From Lingula anatina (Eukaryota > Brachiopoda > Lingulata > Lingulida > Lingulidae): a DNA stretch of 23,802 nt. The notes under the pieces were generated by a model. The model was not told where the DNA came from. It did no database searches and was given only the letters and a program-made list of their open reading frames with translations. The stretch covers positions 1-23,802 of the forward strand of contig NW_019775886.1 in assembly GCF_001039355.2 (NCBI RefSeq). Direction: 5' to 3'. This document shows, piece after piece, positions 1-8,449 of this stretch. A program made the translations under genes and the position numbers. How positions within the stretch are numbered: the stretch's first letter is position 1; every line of letters begins with the position of its first letter.

Positions 1-66
1 TAACCTCTTGTTAGTAAAGTACAAATGCAATTATTACCAGCCTCGGAATAATGCTATTATTGTCAC

Positions 67-897
67 TTACAAAACATAACTTGTGGTATCTTTCATGGGA
101 TAATTTTCTGGACAATCCATCCACAGAAGAAAGGGGATAGCAAGTGGGACATAGAAAATGCAGTCCAGCAACCGGCTAAGAAAAGAAGCTTCCCAAATGG
201 GAACCCCAAATGATGCAATCATTACCAGTAAGTAATCCAGCATTCCCATTGTTCCTCCAATTACCCCTGCCAGAACAAATCCACCATGTCTGCCAACACA
301 AGACACAAGTGCTGGGTAAATGGGTTGTCCATATTTCCTGTCAATTCTTCCTCTGAGGAGGTTGATGTAAACTACATATACCATGATCAGAAAGTAAAGC
401 GCACATAAGAAATAATACCCAAACACTACAAGTCCAGTAAGCTCTCCCAAGTTGACAGCAAATGTCATAACTGTGATACATACAGCCACTGCAATCAGTG
501 ATAACCAGACTGTTATCATCAGATAAAGATGATAGGGAGGTCTTTTCCTCACACAAATCACCACAGCAATTCTGAAATAAACACTGGCAGCAAATAACAA
601 GAGCAAGTTGGTAACATAGCCCATGATCACAGAGGTTTGTACACTGGGACTCTGGATGTTGCCAGTGCTGTCTGTATTATTATTTATGGTTGCATTGTCA
701 TTTCTGAATCCTGGTATCTCTTCTTGTACCACAACTAGCACTGAGAATACAGTGTGAGTAATGAGGTACTGAGCGTAGAGCAGCCACAGTCCACTGTTAG
801 GTCGCTGTCGCAGGAGCACTATGACCATGGTTCCCACTGCACATGTGCCACCCCACAGGACCATCCCAATCCTGGATAAAGGCCACTCGGCACTCAT
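67..897 (-). CDS. Unrecognised seven-transmembrane protein, paralog 1
   Basis: A 276-residue multi-pass membrane protein of a family I do not recognise. Hydrophobic stretches give seven likely membrane segments, at about residues 9-30, 36-58, 88-112, 122-147, 153-178, 200-226 and 241-262. The loop after segment 2 is long and contains N-glycosylation sequons (NAT, NNT), which would place it outside the cell or in a lumen. The C-terminal third is strongly shared with paralog 2, including SCVGR, GVIGGTMGM, FLSRLLDC and a closing DCPEN-x-PMKDT motif. I chose the start at 897 rather than the upstream ATG at 969 because it aligns with the paralog's start and lies directly after a good splice acceptor (TTTTACTTGTAG then CACCATG, boundary at 901). 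A 5' UTR intron is therefore likely. The coding region itself has no intron. It could be receptor-like or a channel or transporter accessory; no motif decides. Confidence 0.8.
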   Translation of the reverse strand: MSAEWPLSRIGMVLWGGTCAVGTMVIVLLRQRPNSGLWLLYAQYLITHTVFSVLVVVQEEIPGFRNDNATINNNTDSTGNIQSPSVQTSVIMGYVTNLLLLFAASVYFRIAVVICVRKRPPYHLYLMITVWLSLIAVAVCITVMTFAVNLGELTGLVVFGYYFLCALYFLIMVYVVYINLLRGRIDRKYGQPIYPALVSCVGRHGGFVLAGVIGGTMGMLDYLLVMIASFGVPIWEASFLSRLLDCIFYVPLAIPFLLWMDCPENYPMKDTTSYVL

Positions 898-2163
898 GGT
901 GCTACAAGTAAAACATAACAAATGTTCAACTATCAAAGGGTTAAATGAAAACTTGAGGTTATTCAGCATGTAAAATGGTGGAATTTCATCCTTTTAAGGA
1001 CACACCCGTATTACAATACGTAAACCCAACATACTGAACGTAGATCCTACAGCAATCATCCTAATAGCTTCATATATCTTGGGTTAAAACATTCCTCCAA
1101 AAGAAATTAAAGCTGACAGAAGAAACATAACATGCAAGTTTTCTTACCATAAGTTAAAGAACTCTCAGCCAGATTTTAGAACTTGCACAAATATCAGTCG
1201 GTGGTCACCACTTAAAAACAGAAGCTTCCAGGTTACTGTCAGTTAGTGTCCTAGATAATGACACCTTCCAATTCCAACCTTCTCTCAACCCTCTGTTCTA
1301 CCACAGGTAATCCCTGTGTACACAAACGATCACAGACCACCGCCCTGGTGTCCACACAATATAACCGTCTTTATCAGCAGGCAGGTCATGGTCACAGGTG
1401 AACTATGCAAACTACACAGGCATACATACAGAATCAAAATTATTTATTTCAATAATAATAATAATATCAAAATTTATTTCATGTCACAAAGAATAATATA
1501 CAATGTAATTTAAAAAGATCACTGAAGAAAATTGCAGTAAGGGCAAGACATATTTTACTTTACAGACTTATCATTCATTTTTCATGAAACAACATCAGTT
1601 TTGTGAGGCAACATTCCTTATTACATAAATTATTGTCTAGGTCTTTTATATATTTCTGGATATCATTTTGTCACTGAAACAATATTTTTATGGATTCAAA
1701 TGCATACACTTTAGAACACAATTCTTGAATAGAGAAAACAATTTTGACTTCAGGAATTGTAAGTTGTAACTATAACCTGTTCATGATACCCTTTCCCCTC
1801 AAGACAAGTTGAAAAACAGACTTTTTTTAATCAACTTTCCACATGAAAGTTTTAAGTCCAAACCTTCACAGCTCACGTGTACCTTCACAGATCACATAGC
1901 CATGGCTCCTTTCTCCCAATTTATGTTAGGTTGGAATATGGATTGAGGACTTGGTCCTACACCTCTAAAGGGATAGAATTAAGGGGGGAATTCCAAGCAC
2001 TCGTCAATTGTGTTCAAAGCAGAAAGCTGACACACCCTCATTAATATTCAAACTTCATAGAATACTTCAACTCCTTCCTTTCACAAGGAATCCCTCCACT
2101 TTACAATATTTTGGAGAAATGTTAGCCTTGGTAAAAACTAGATCTTTTCAAAGAAGGAAAATT

Positions 2164-2400
2164 GTGAATTTTACATGTACTGTATTTTTTTAAAGCTGTA
2201 AATTCTTGAAAATACAACATTTCTACTGAGTGGCAGCAACAAAACTGAGAAGCAGGCTACTTTGCATGTAAAAGCACCACAAACGCTACACAAAAATATT
2301 GTTGATGATTACAAAACTATTAATCTGACAATTGATAACTTCTCCCTGTTGAAAAGACTGTGTCATTACTGTACATCATACTTGGTATCAAGCACTCTTA
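2164..2400. repeat. Noncoding block, copy 1 (partner at 5098-5345)
   Basis: This block aligns along most of its length with 5098-5345 in the same orientation, at an estimated 60-65% identity by eye. Shared words include ATTTTTTTAAA, GGYAGCAACAAAA, GTAAAAGC and TTGAAAAGA. It lies about 1.3 kb upstream of the paralog 1 start. On the plus strand it is followed by AATAAA (2413-2418) and an A16 run (2445-2460), so an old retroposed transcript is an alternative to a co-duplicated regulatory region. Confidence 0.6.
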
Positions 2401-2444
2401 TCAATAAGTTAAAATAAAATCATAAAATCCCATATGAATTTGGC

Positions 2445-2460
2445 AAAAAAAAAAAAAAAA
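2445..2460 (+). repeat. A16 homopolymer after AATAAA, possible retroposon tail
   Basis: Sixteen A residues follow an AATAAA hexamer at 2413-2418 by about 27 bases, the arrangement of a retroposed polyadenylated transcript in plus orientation. I could not find flanking target-site duplications. Confidence 0.35.
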
Positions 2461-2620
2461 TAGTTACAGGGCCAAAATAAATCATCCAATACAATTAACT
2501 GCATTTGTCAATGATGAATCATTAACTACTCAGTATTGGGTAGATGTTAAAAAAGAATGAATTTCAAATCTTTATTTACAAATTTTAAATACATACCTCA
2601 CCTCAAATTTGGTCTGTACC

Positions 2621-2798
2621 TATATTTTCCTTATGTCATGGTCTGTTTATTGGATTGATTACATTACTTTTGTACAATGGGCTTTCAAAAATACTCTAAT
2701 CTGTATGCATATATCTTCCTTATGTCATGGTCTCTTTATTAGATTGATTACATAACTTTTGTACAGTGGACTTTCAAAAATACTAATCTGTATGCATA
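2621..2798. repeat. Two-copy tandem repeat, period about 89 bp
   Basis: Positions 2621-2709 and 2710-2798 are near-identical. Both contain CTTATGTCATGGTCT, TTGATTACAT and TAATCTGTATGCATATA. They differ by a few substitutions and a 2-base indel. The repeat lies just downstream of the 7TM paralog 2 stop, in its probable 3' UTR or 3' flank. Confidence 0.85.
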
Positions 2799-2937
2799 TA
2801 TGTATACATCATTGTAAATGTTTTGTATCTATAATTCTCTGTACAGTTTTTAACAATGTATGCCCCATTAAGAAGCATTCTTCACACCAAAGTAAAACGT
2901 TTGACACAAACACAGAAACAAACATTTTTGAAGTTTT

Positions 2938-3693
2938 TCATCTAGTATCTTTCATTGGAAAGTTTTCTGGGCAATCCAGCCACAATAGACATGGAATAAC
3001 CAAAGGAATGTAGAAAACGCAGTCCAGCAGTCTGCTCAAGAATTCTGCTTCCCATATGGCCACCCCAACTGCAGGTAGCACCACTATAAAATAGTCTATC
3101 ATCCCCATCGTGCCTCCTATGACACCAAGCAGGACGTATCCAATGGGTCTTCCCACACAGGACACCCAGGGTCTAGAGGACATCAAGTGGTCATTTTCAG
3201 GTAGTAGTTCTCCTCTCAGAACACTGCAGTACACTTTATAAAGGCCCACTAAGGCAAACAGAGCACATGGACAGTAGTAAACAAACACTACAATACTTTC
3301 CTGTTCTACTAGTTTTGCAGCATATGTAATGATGGTCAGAACAATAGCAAAGACTGCGAAAGATCCCCATGCTGCTATGGTGAGATAGCGATGGATTGGC
3401 GGCGCCATCCTGAAGTATATCACAGAAGCTAGGCGAAAGTAGGTGCTTGCAGCAAACAACAGCAGGATATTGTTGAAATAATTGAGGATTGCATTGACAC
3501 TGCTGGTCTCCACTCCTCCCTGAATTACTTTCAATGCTGAAAAAATAGCATGAGTGGCCAGGTACTGCAAGTAGATGACAAATATGCCATTGCTGGGTCT
3601 CTGTCTCAGTAGCACCATGGTCAGTGCCCCCAGACCACAAGTAGTCCCCCACAGGGTATATCCTATCCTGGTTAAGGTCCATACAGAACTCAT
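2938..3693 (-). CDS. Unrecognised seven-transmembrane protein, paralog 2
   Basis: A 251-residue multi-pass membrane protein, clearly paralogous to the product of 67-897 and in the same orientation about 2 kb away. Both begin with a similar N-terminus (MS-x(2)-W-x-L-x-RIG) and share LLRQRP, the LLLLFAAS-x-YFR segment, SCVGR, GVIGGTMGM, FLSRLLDC and the terminal DCPEN-x-PMKDT. Overall identity looks like about half, and higher near the C-terminus. The same seven hydrophobic segments are visible. The loop after segment 2 is about 20 residues shorter and lacks the paralog's sequons. The coding region is a single exon; a weak splice acceptor (CCCTGTGGCAG) lies just before the ATG. The conserved C-terminal motif may be functional because it survives where the rest has diverged. 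The family is not recognised and I assign no function. Confidence 0.8.
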   Translation of the reverse strand: MSSVWTLTRIGYTLWGTTCGLGALTMVLLRQRPSNGIFVIYLQYLATHAIFSALKVIQGGVETSSVNAILNYFNNILLLFAASTYFRLASVIYFRMAPPIHRYLTIAAWGSFAVFAIVLTIITYAAKLVEQESIVVFVYYCPCALFALVGLYKVYCSVLRGELLPENDHLMSSRPWVSCVGRPIGYVLLGVIGGTMGMIDYFIVVLPAVGVAIWEAEFLSRLLDCVFYIPLVIPCLLWLDCPENFPMKDTR

Positions 3694-4736
3694 AGTGATT
3701 CACTGCCACAGGGAACTTGAAAGTGGTTGTTGGTACTGTATCTGTCAATTACCGTAAGCTACTTGTATGTGTCTTTCTAAAAAGATAGTTCTGAAAGAAT
3801 GGAAAGAAAAGTTATTTTGTCTCTATATAAATTGTGGTTGAAAAAACACAAGCAAGGTTTGTAAAATGAATATTCATTTCAAAATTAATAAATACTTAAT
3901 GATAGACAAGGTAATATGCCTATGGTAAAAAGCCGAAATTGTCTGCCAGTGGGCATTTCAATACAAATGAATGGGGAAATTGACAGAACAATTTAACTGA
4001 AAACTAACAATACCACGTACATTTACAAAAAACAGTTATAAAATTATAGAAAGGACTGGAGAAAATGCAGCAGGAGAGCTGAAAGAGAGATGCTGAGATG
4101 GGGTGGAGCGCTTGGAGTAACAGAGGACAGCAGAAAAAGAGAGAGGGATGGATGCAGTGGAGAGTAAGGGGGTAGTGGAGAACAGCTTTTTATCGTCTCT
4201 CCGAGAAAGACAAAGTCAGAGGGACAATATCAAGCCATCTTTAGTGTTGCTGTAGGCGAAGCAGATAGTTATGTCCTACTTATGTTTTTATTTGAATGTT
4301 TCAAAAATTGTCAAACAAAACTATGCATATAAAATAAATAAACTGCACTGAGCTGCAATTAATTTGCATTGAATTTGTCATTGATGAGTTTTCTAGTGTT
4401 TTAAAAAATCTACAAGGACTGCATGTATTTTTTTAAAAAAATTTAAAAATTCTTTTAATTCATGCAATTTTATTTTTGAAACTTAACCTCGTGACATGCA
4501 CCCCAAGGCTCTATGTAAGGTTTGCCAACTTTGGGTGACAGCACTTATTACCGCCAGCAGGTGCGTGGATAGAATCGTATGTTTTCGCAAGAAAATTACT
4601 ACCGGAGTACATGATACGCTCTTACCGTTATCCTCACCTCAAGGAAATTGTTACATGGTCTTGTATTATAAAAAGAAAGGTTCTTATAACTGATTCTCTG
4701 CTTTGAAAACCGAAGAAACTAAGCTCCCAAGCATAA

Positions 4737-4786
4737 CGCCATTTTGTTCGCACTTTGTTTACGTCTTGGCTTCTACTTCCGGAAGT
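4737..4786 (-). promoter_or_regulatory. Promoter-like patch with YY1-like and palindromic ETS motifs
   Basis: CGCCATTTT at 4737-4745 reads AAAATGGCG on the minus strand, the core of a YY1 site. ACTTCCGGAAGT at 4775-4786 is a perfect 12-base palindrome made of two ETS half-sites. The surrounding sequence has CpGs in an otherwise AT-rich region. The order (ETS upstream, YY1 downstream in sense) fits minus-strand initiation about 1.05 kb upstream of the 7TM paralog 2 ATG, with a 5' UTR intron. This is inferred from motifs only. Confidence 0.45.
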
Positions 4787-5097
4787 GCGCAGGTATCGTG
4801 ATCGTCACCGGTTTCGTTTGCTAGATAAGGAGAGCACGATGCACCTCTGTATGTAGTATGGGAAGTTTTAACACGCAAGCTCACTTGAATATTTTAAGCT
4901 GGAATTCCTATATGGCTCACTGAAAATCATTGTGGTATAACAAGCGAAAAGTGACGAATATGGATAATTCAACTTAGCTGAAAGTCGTGAAAGGTGTACC
5001 GTTTTGTACAAGAGAACCCTCAAATGTACGGCTAATTTGGGACGGACTAGTTACGGCCTATTAGTCGTTATCGTTTCCATATCAATAGATTTGTTAA

Positions 5098-5345
5098 ATT
5101 TTACAGATACTTTATTTTTTTAAAAGTCATAATTTCTTAATTTGAAAACAGTCGCATTGAGCGGTAGCAACAAAATTGAACGCATTCTATTCTATGTAGT
5201 AAAAGCGCCACAGATACTATAAAAATTGTGATTTTTGAGATTTTGAAAATATAATATGTATCTGAAAGTTTGATAATTTTTGCCCATTGAAAAGATTAAA
5301 TAATTACCGCATGAATTAGAGATAACATGGACATTCGAAAAATGT
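5098..5345. repeat. Noncoding block, copy 2 (partner at 2164-2400)
   Basis: This is the homologous counterpart of 2164-2400, in the same orientation and about 1.4 kb upstream of the 7TM paralog 2 start. Both blocks contain a GGYAGCAACAAAA word and a TTGAAAAGA word in the same order and at similar spacing. It lacks the A16 run seen after copy 1. Confidence 0.6.
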
Positions 5346-5718
5346 AACTGGCACAGGGTTTCAGGCCTATGGGTATTCAAATTAAGTCACAACTTTAAAA
5401 TGACAATTTGGTGAAAAAATGGAAATTTCACGGATTTCATGTCTTCAAGAAAAACAGTCCAATAAAGCTGCCATTCTTCTTATGACAGTTTTGAAAGTAT
5501 TTTGCAAGCTTGTCCATCCTCTTTTTTGTCTTTAAGTATATTATTTCTACATACTAGTAAAACAACCTGCTTTGTCACTTTCTGTCTGCTGCCATACCAA
5601 CTTAAGCTTCAACAAATGAATCAATGAAAGTTAAGTCTCTTTTGGTTATTTTTATTGCATTTGAAAGCTAGTTGGCTTTTTTCTCTTTGGAGGATGTGTA
5701 TGGTATACCTTTAACAAA

Positions 5719-5838
5719 ATAACCCAGTTACTATTCATTTTCTAAAACAAATTTTCACAGATAAATATAAAGACAAAGGAATAACCTAGTTATTCATGTT
5801 CTAAAACAAATTTTCACAGAAATCTAAAGACAAAGGAA
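5719..5838. repeat. Two-copy tandem repeat, period about 62 bp
   Basis: Positions 5719-5780 and 5781-5838 each contain TTCTAAAACAAATTTTCACAG and AAAGACAAAGGAAT. Copy 2 has small deletions. Confidence 0.85.
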
Positions 5839-7092
5839 TATATTTTTGTGAGTATAAGAAATAGTTGAAGAAAATTACAGAAAATGACTATTTCTTACAT
5901 AAACTCCCATTGAAAGTTTATTTTTCAAATCATATATATATATATACAAGTAATCTGAGACAGAAATATATTTAAAATATTATTAAGAAAATCATTCAAA
6001 TATAAATTTCTGCACAACTTTACTTATTATCAAGAATAAAAAATACTGGTTAAGCAAACGTAGACAAATTAATGTAAATAACAGATAAAAATATAATACT
6101 GATTTATTAAAAGTTCTTTCTGCATTCTTAAATCACCAAATCATAATTAATGATAAATTCTCACTCAAAGATTCTTTTGCCATTAACTGCTCCTAAAACA
6201 TAACTATCCTATAAGGCATTGCCTTGGCTCCCTTTCACATACCCTAATGGACCAACAAATGTAAATATGCATACCTGGGGTTCTGTTTAGGTGACTCTCA
6301 ATGAAATTCTCCTGGCATGGAGTAGAATATAGCTCATTTAAGTTGGTGATTAGGGATTACGTATGAGAACACTGGAGACAAGAGGAGACATGCAAGTCTG
6401 TTAATCTGATTGCATTCAGGGAGTTCCGTGAAGTGCGTAATAGCTAGTTTTGACAAAATTAATTGTGAACTGTCCAATAGCTATCTATCATGGATAGATT
6501 TTAGAAAAGTAAGACTGCAAAGGTTAAAAAAATATTGGCTTTCAATCAGTTTCAGACATCAATTTAGAACTTTCCACCATGACACTGCTTCCTTTCTAAC
6601 TCTAACAGCAGCTGTATTCATCTCTTGCTTTAAAAATATTCAACTTTCTGAATTTGTGCTGCAAGTATGCCACTAGGTTTATTTCAATGATATATTTTGT
6701 AAGCAGTGCCATAAAACATTTGGTTTTCACCAAGAAATTCAATATGTCTGACAAGTTTGATGTACAAATTTAACATACAAATGCCATATCTTTCGCTCCC
6801 AATTGGGGCAGTGCAATAGCTTCCAGTCTCACAGTTGTAGAGTTTGGGAGATTCAGCACAAAAGACTACTGTAAGTATGATTGTGCTTACTAAAAGTCTA
6901 GTTCACACTTTCTACTTCATATATTTTTAATGAAGATTCCTCAAAAAAGCTCAAGTGGGGAACTGCAATAAGCAACATGGCAAGAAAAGCAATGGCTCAA
7001 TTTTCACTTCAAGCTTGGTCATTTGTAAAACCTATTGTACCCAATGATCAAATCCAGTATATTTGGGGTAAAACCAGATGAGTCTAGTCACC

Positions 7093-7098
7093 TTTATT
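7093..7098 (-). terminator. Probable HELB polyadenylation signal
   Basis: TTTATT on the plus strand reads AATAAA on the minus strand, 308 bases past the HELB stop codon. Other candidates further on cannot be excluded. Confidence 0.4.
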
Positions 7099-7405
7099 TG
7101 GCTACTTTGGGGTCATAGGAAATGATTAGCAATTGTGATTCTTAAAACGCTGCAAGAATGCCAAATCTATGATGCCTTCATCTTGATGGCTATGGAACAA
7201 TTTGCATCTTATCATATCATAAAGCAACTGCTACAGCATTCTAAGGGAATATGAAATAGAAAGCTCTTACTTGTAAGCTAAAATGTAAATGAATCTATGT
7301 TAACCAAAAAAACTAAAATGCAAATTTTGCAGAAATTTATGAAATGTATTTTTTACTTGGGATTTTCATGTAGAACTAACTTCCTCAAATGATAGTTTTG
7401 TTGGT

Positions 7406-8449
7406 TTACTGTTCATCTGAGGAAGTAGAAATATCACATGCTACATGAATCCATTTTTTCTGAAAGCTTGTGCTTAAACCTTGAGTCGGTGTGTAAGGGG
7501 TTTTATGGAATGTTATGTTGTCTATTCCCTTTCTTATGGGAGACATACAGTGGTCACACATCCCATCATAAAGTGCTGTTGTTGTAGGTTTCTTATTAGG
7601 TGTACTTGGGGTGGAAAAGCTGGGCTGGGCTTTCCGTTTTGGTGAAACTAATGGAGATTTCATGCTGGTAGTTTGATGGGGCAATCTGGCAACCTCTCTT
7701 GTTTTCTGGGCACAAGGCCTTCTAAGAAAATCATTTTTCAGTGGGGAACTGATGGAAGGAAGATCGAGTACATCTGTCTCTGAACTTTCTTCAATAGGAC
7801 GGGCTAGTTCTAAATTTGATTTGTCATCCTTTGCCAAAGCTGTTTCCATACTCTCTGCAACACTGAAAAGTTCTGAGTCATTTATCACTGAATATTCAGA
7901 AACTGTTGGAATCTGGTCTTCTTGTTGTGGTGTGCTATTTACATCTGTTTCCTTTCTTCCTTCTGCTTTGTTTTGTGTAATTCCCCCTTTGGTTAAACTG
8001 TCTTCCTTCTCTTTGTCTGGAATAAGGAATTCATCACCAGTCATGACATTTTCAAAGAAAGTCTCACTCCACTCGGACCAACTTTGGCTCTCATTGCTGA
8101 CTTTTGTATTGGAAGAAACTTGCACATTATCAGATCTGGGTATAGTAGACCTTGATGAATGCACTTCTGCCTCATTGAAAGACGTTGCTGAAGCTATTTG
8201 GTTATTACCTGTTATGTTAGAAACTGGAAGGTCAGGAATGTCTTGCAATGGTTTCTCTTGACAACGATTGCCATCAGAAGAAAGATGGTTAATCATGCCA
8301 GTTGTATGATTAAATCTTATCAAACCACTGTCATCAAAGTATACCGACAATTCCAAAGCATCTTCTTCAGAGGAGTCTACAGCTTGAGCGTATTCAAAAT
8401 CTAAAGATTCTTCTTTCTTACTGATGCTTGGAAGTGCTGGGTTAATTGT
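7406..8449 (-). CDS. HELB: HELB exon 12: disordered tail with CDK-type sites and a terminal CxxC/HxxC motif
   Basis: The last exon encodes 347 residues after acceptor TTGTTATTTGCAG. Most is polar, Ser/Glu-rich and probably disordered. Near residues 1225-1247 there are four Ser/Thr-Pro sites, including an ideal CDK consensus SPKRK, with basic residues that could serve as a nuclear localisation signal. Human HELB is exported from the nucleus after CDK2 phosphorylation of its C-terminal tail, so a similar switch is plausible. The final 54 residues hold C-x2-C (about 1258-1261) and W-I-H-x2-C (about 1295-1298), which resembles a four-ligand zinc-binding fold. I do not recall that from human HELB. 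The upstream tail is less conserved than the helicase. Confidence 0.85.
   Translation of the reverse strand, partial: TINPALPSISKKEESLDFEYAQAVDSSEEDALELSVYFDDSGLIRFNHTTGMINHLSSDGNRCQEKPLQDIPDLPVSNITGNNQIASATSFNEAEVHSSRSTIPRSDNVQVSSNTKVSNESQSWSEWSETFFENVMTGDEFLIPDKEKEDSLTKGGITQNKAEGRKETDVNSTPQQEDQIPTVSEYSVINDSELFSVAESMETALAKDDKSNLELARPIEESSETDVLDLPSISSPLKNDFLRRPCAQKTREVARLPHQTTSMKSPLVSPKRKAQPSFSTPSTPNKKPTTTALYDGMCDHCMSPIRKGIDNITFHKTPYTPTQGLSTSFQKKWIHVACDISTSSDEQ

Larger units (their letters stand above)
898..2937. other. Intergenic region between the two 7TM paralogs
   Basis: I see no gene here. It holds the probable 5' UTR intron acceptor of paralog 1 (boundary at 901), an AAT microsatellite at about 1450-1465, the block 2164-2400 that is related to 5098-5345, an A16 run at 2445-2460, and a two-copy tandem repeat at 2621-2798. 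TTTATT at about 2568-2573 could be a minus-strand polyadenylation signal for paralog 2. Confidence 0.6.
3694..7092. other. Long noncoding interval between 7TM paralog 2 and the HELB 3' end
   Basis: No convincing gene is seen. The interval contains a purine-rich block at about 4050-4215, a promoter-like patch at 4737-4786, the diverged repeat block 5098-5345, a tandem repeat at 5719-5838 and a TA microsatellite at about 5933-5946. Short open frames here have no conserved motif. Confidence 0.6.

Noticed and set aside
898-969. Upstream ATG at 969 adding 24 residues to 7TM paralog 1
   Set aside because: The added stretch has no counterpart in paralog 2 and crosses a good splice acceptor at 901, so it is probably intron.
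3236-3748. 170-residue minus-strand open frame overlapping 7TM paralog 2
   Set aside because: It is an out-of-frame shadow. The paralog comparison supports only the 251-residue frame.
4050-4215. Purine-rich block suspected to be a retrotransposon coding remnant
   Set aside because: A short translation could be made but showed no reverse transcriptase or endonuclease motif.
6410-6676. 88-residue plus-strand frame in the noncoding interval
   Set aside because: No recognisable domain, biased only by base composition; chance length for AT-rich DNA.
7752-8261. 169-residue plus-strand open frame opposite HELB exon 12
   Set aside because: It is the antisense of a low-complexity Ser/Glu-rich coding exon and has no independent motif.
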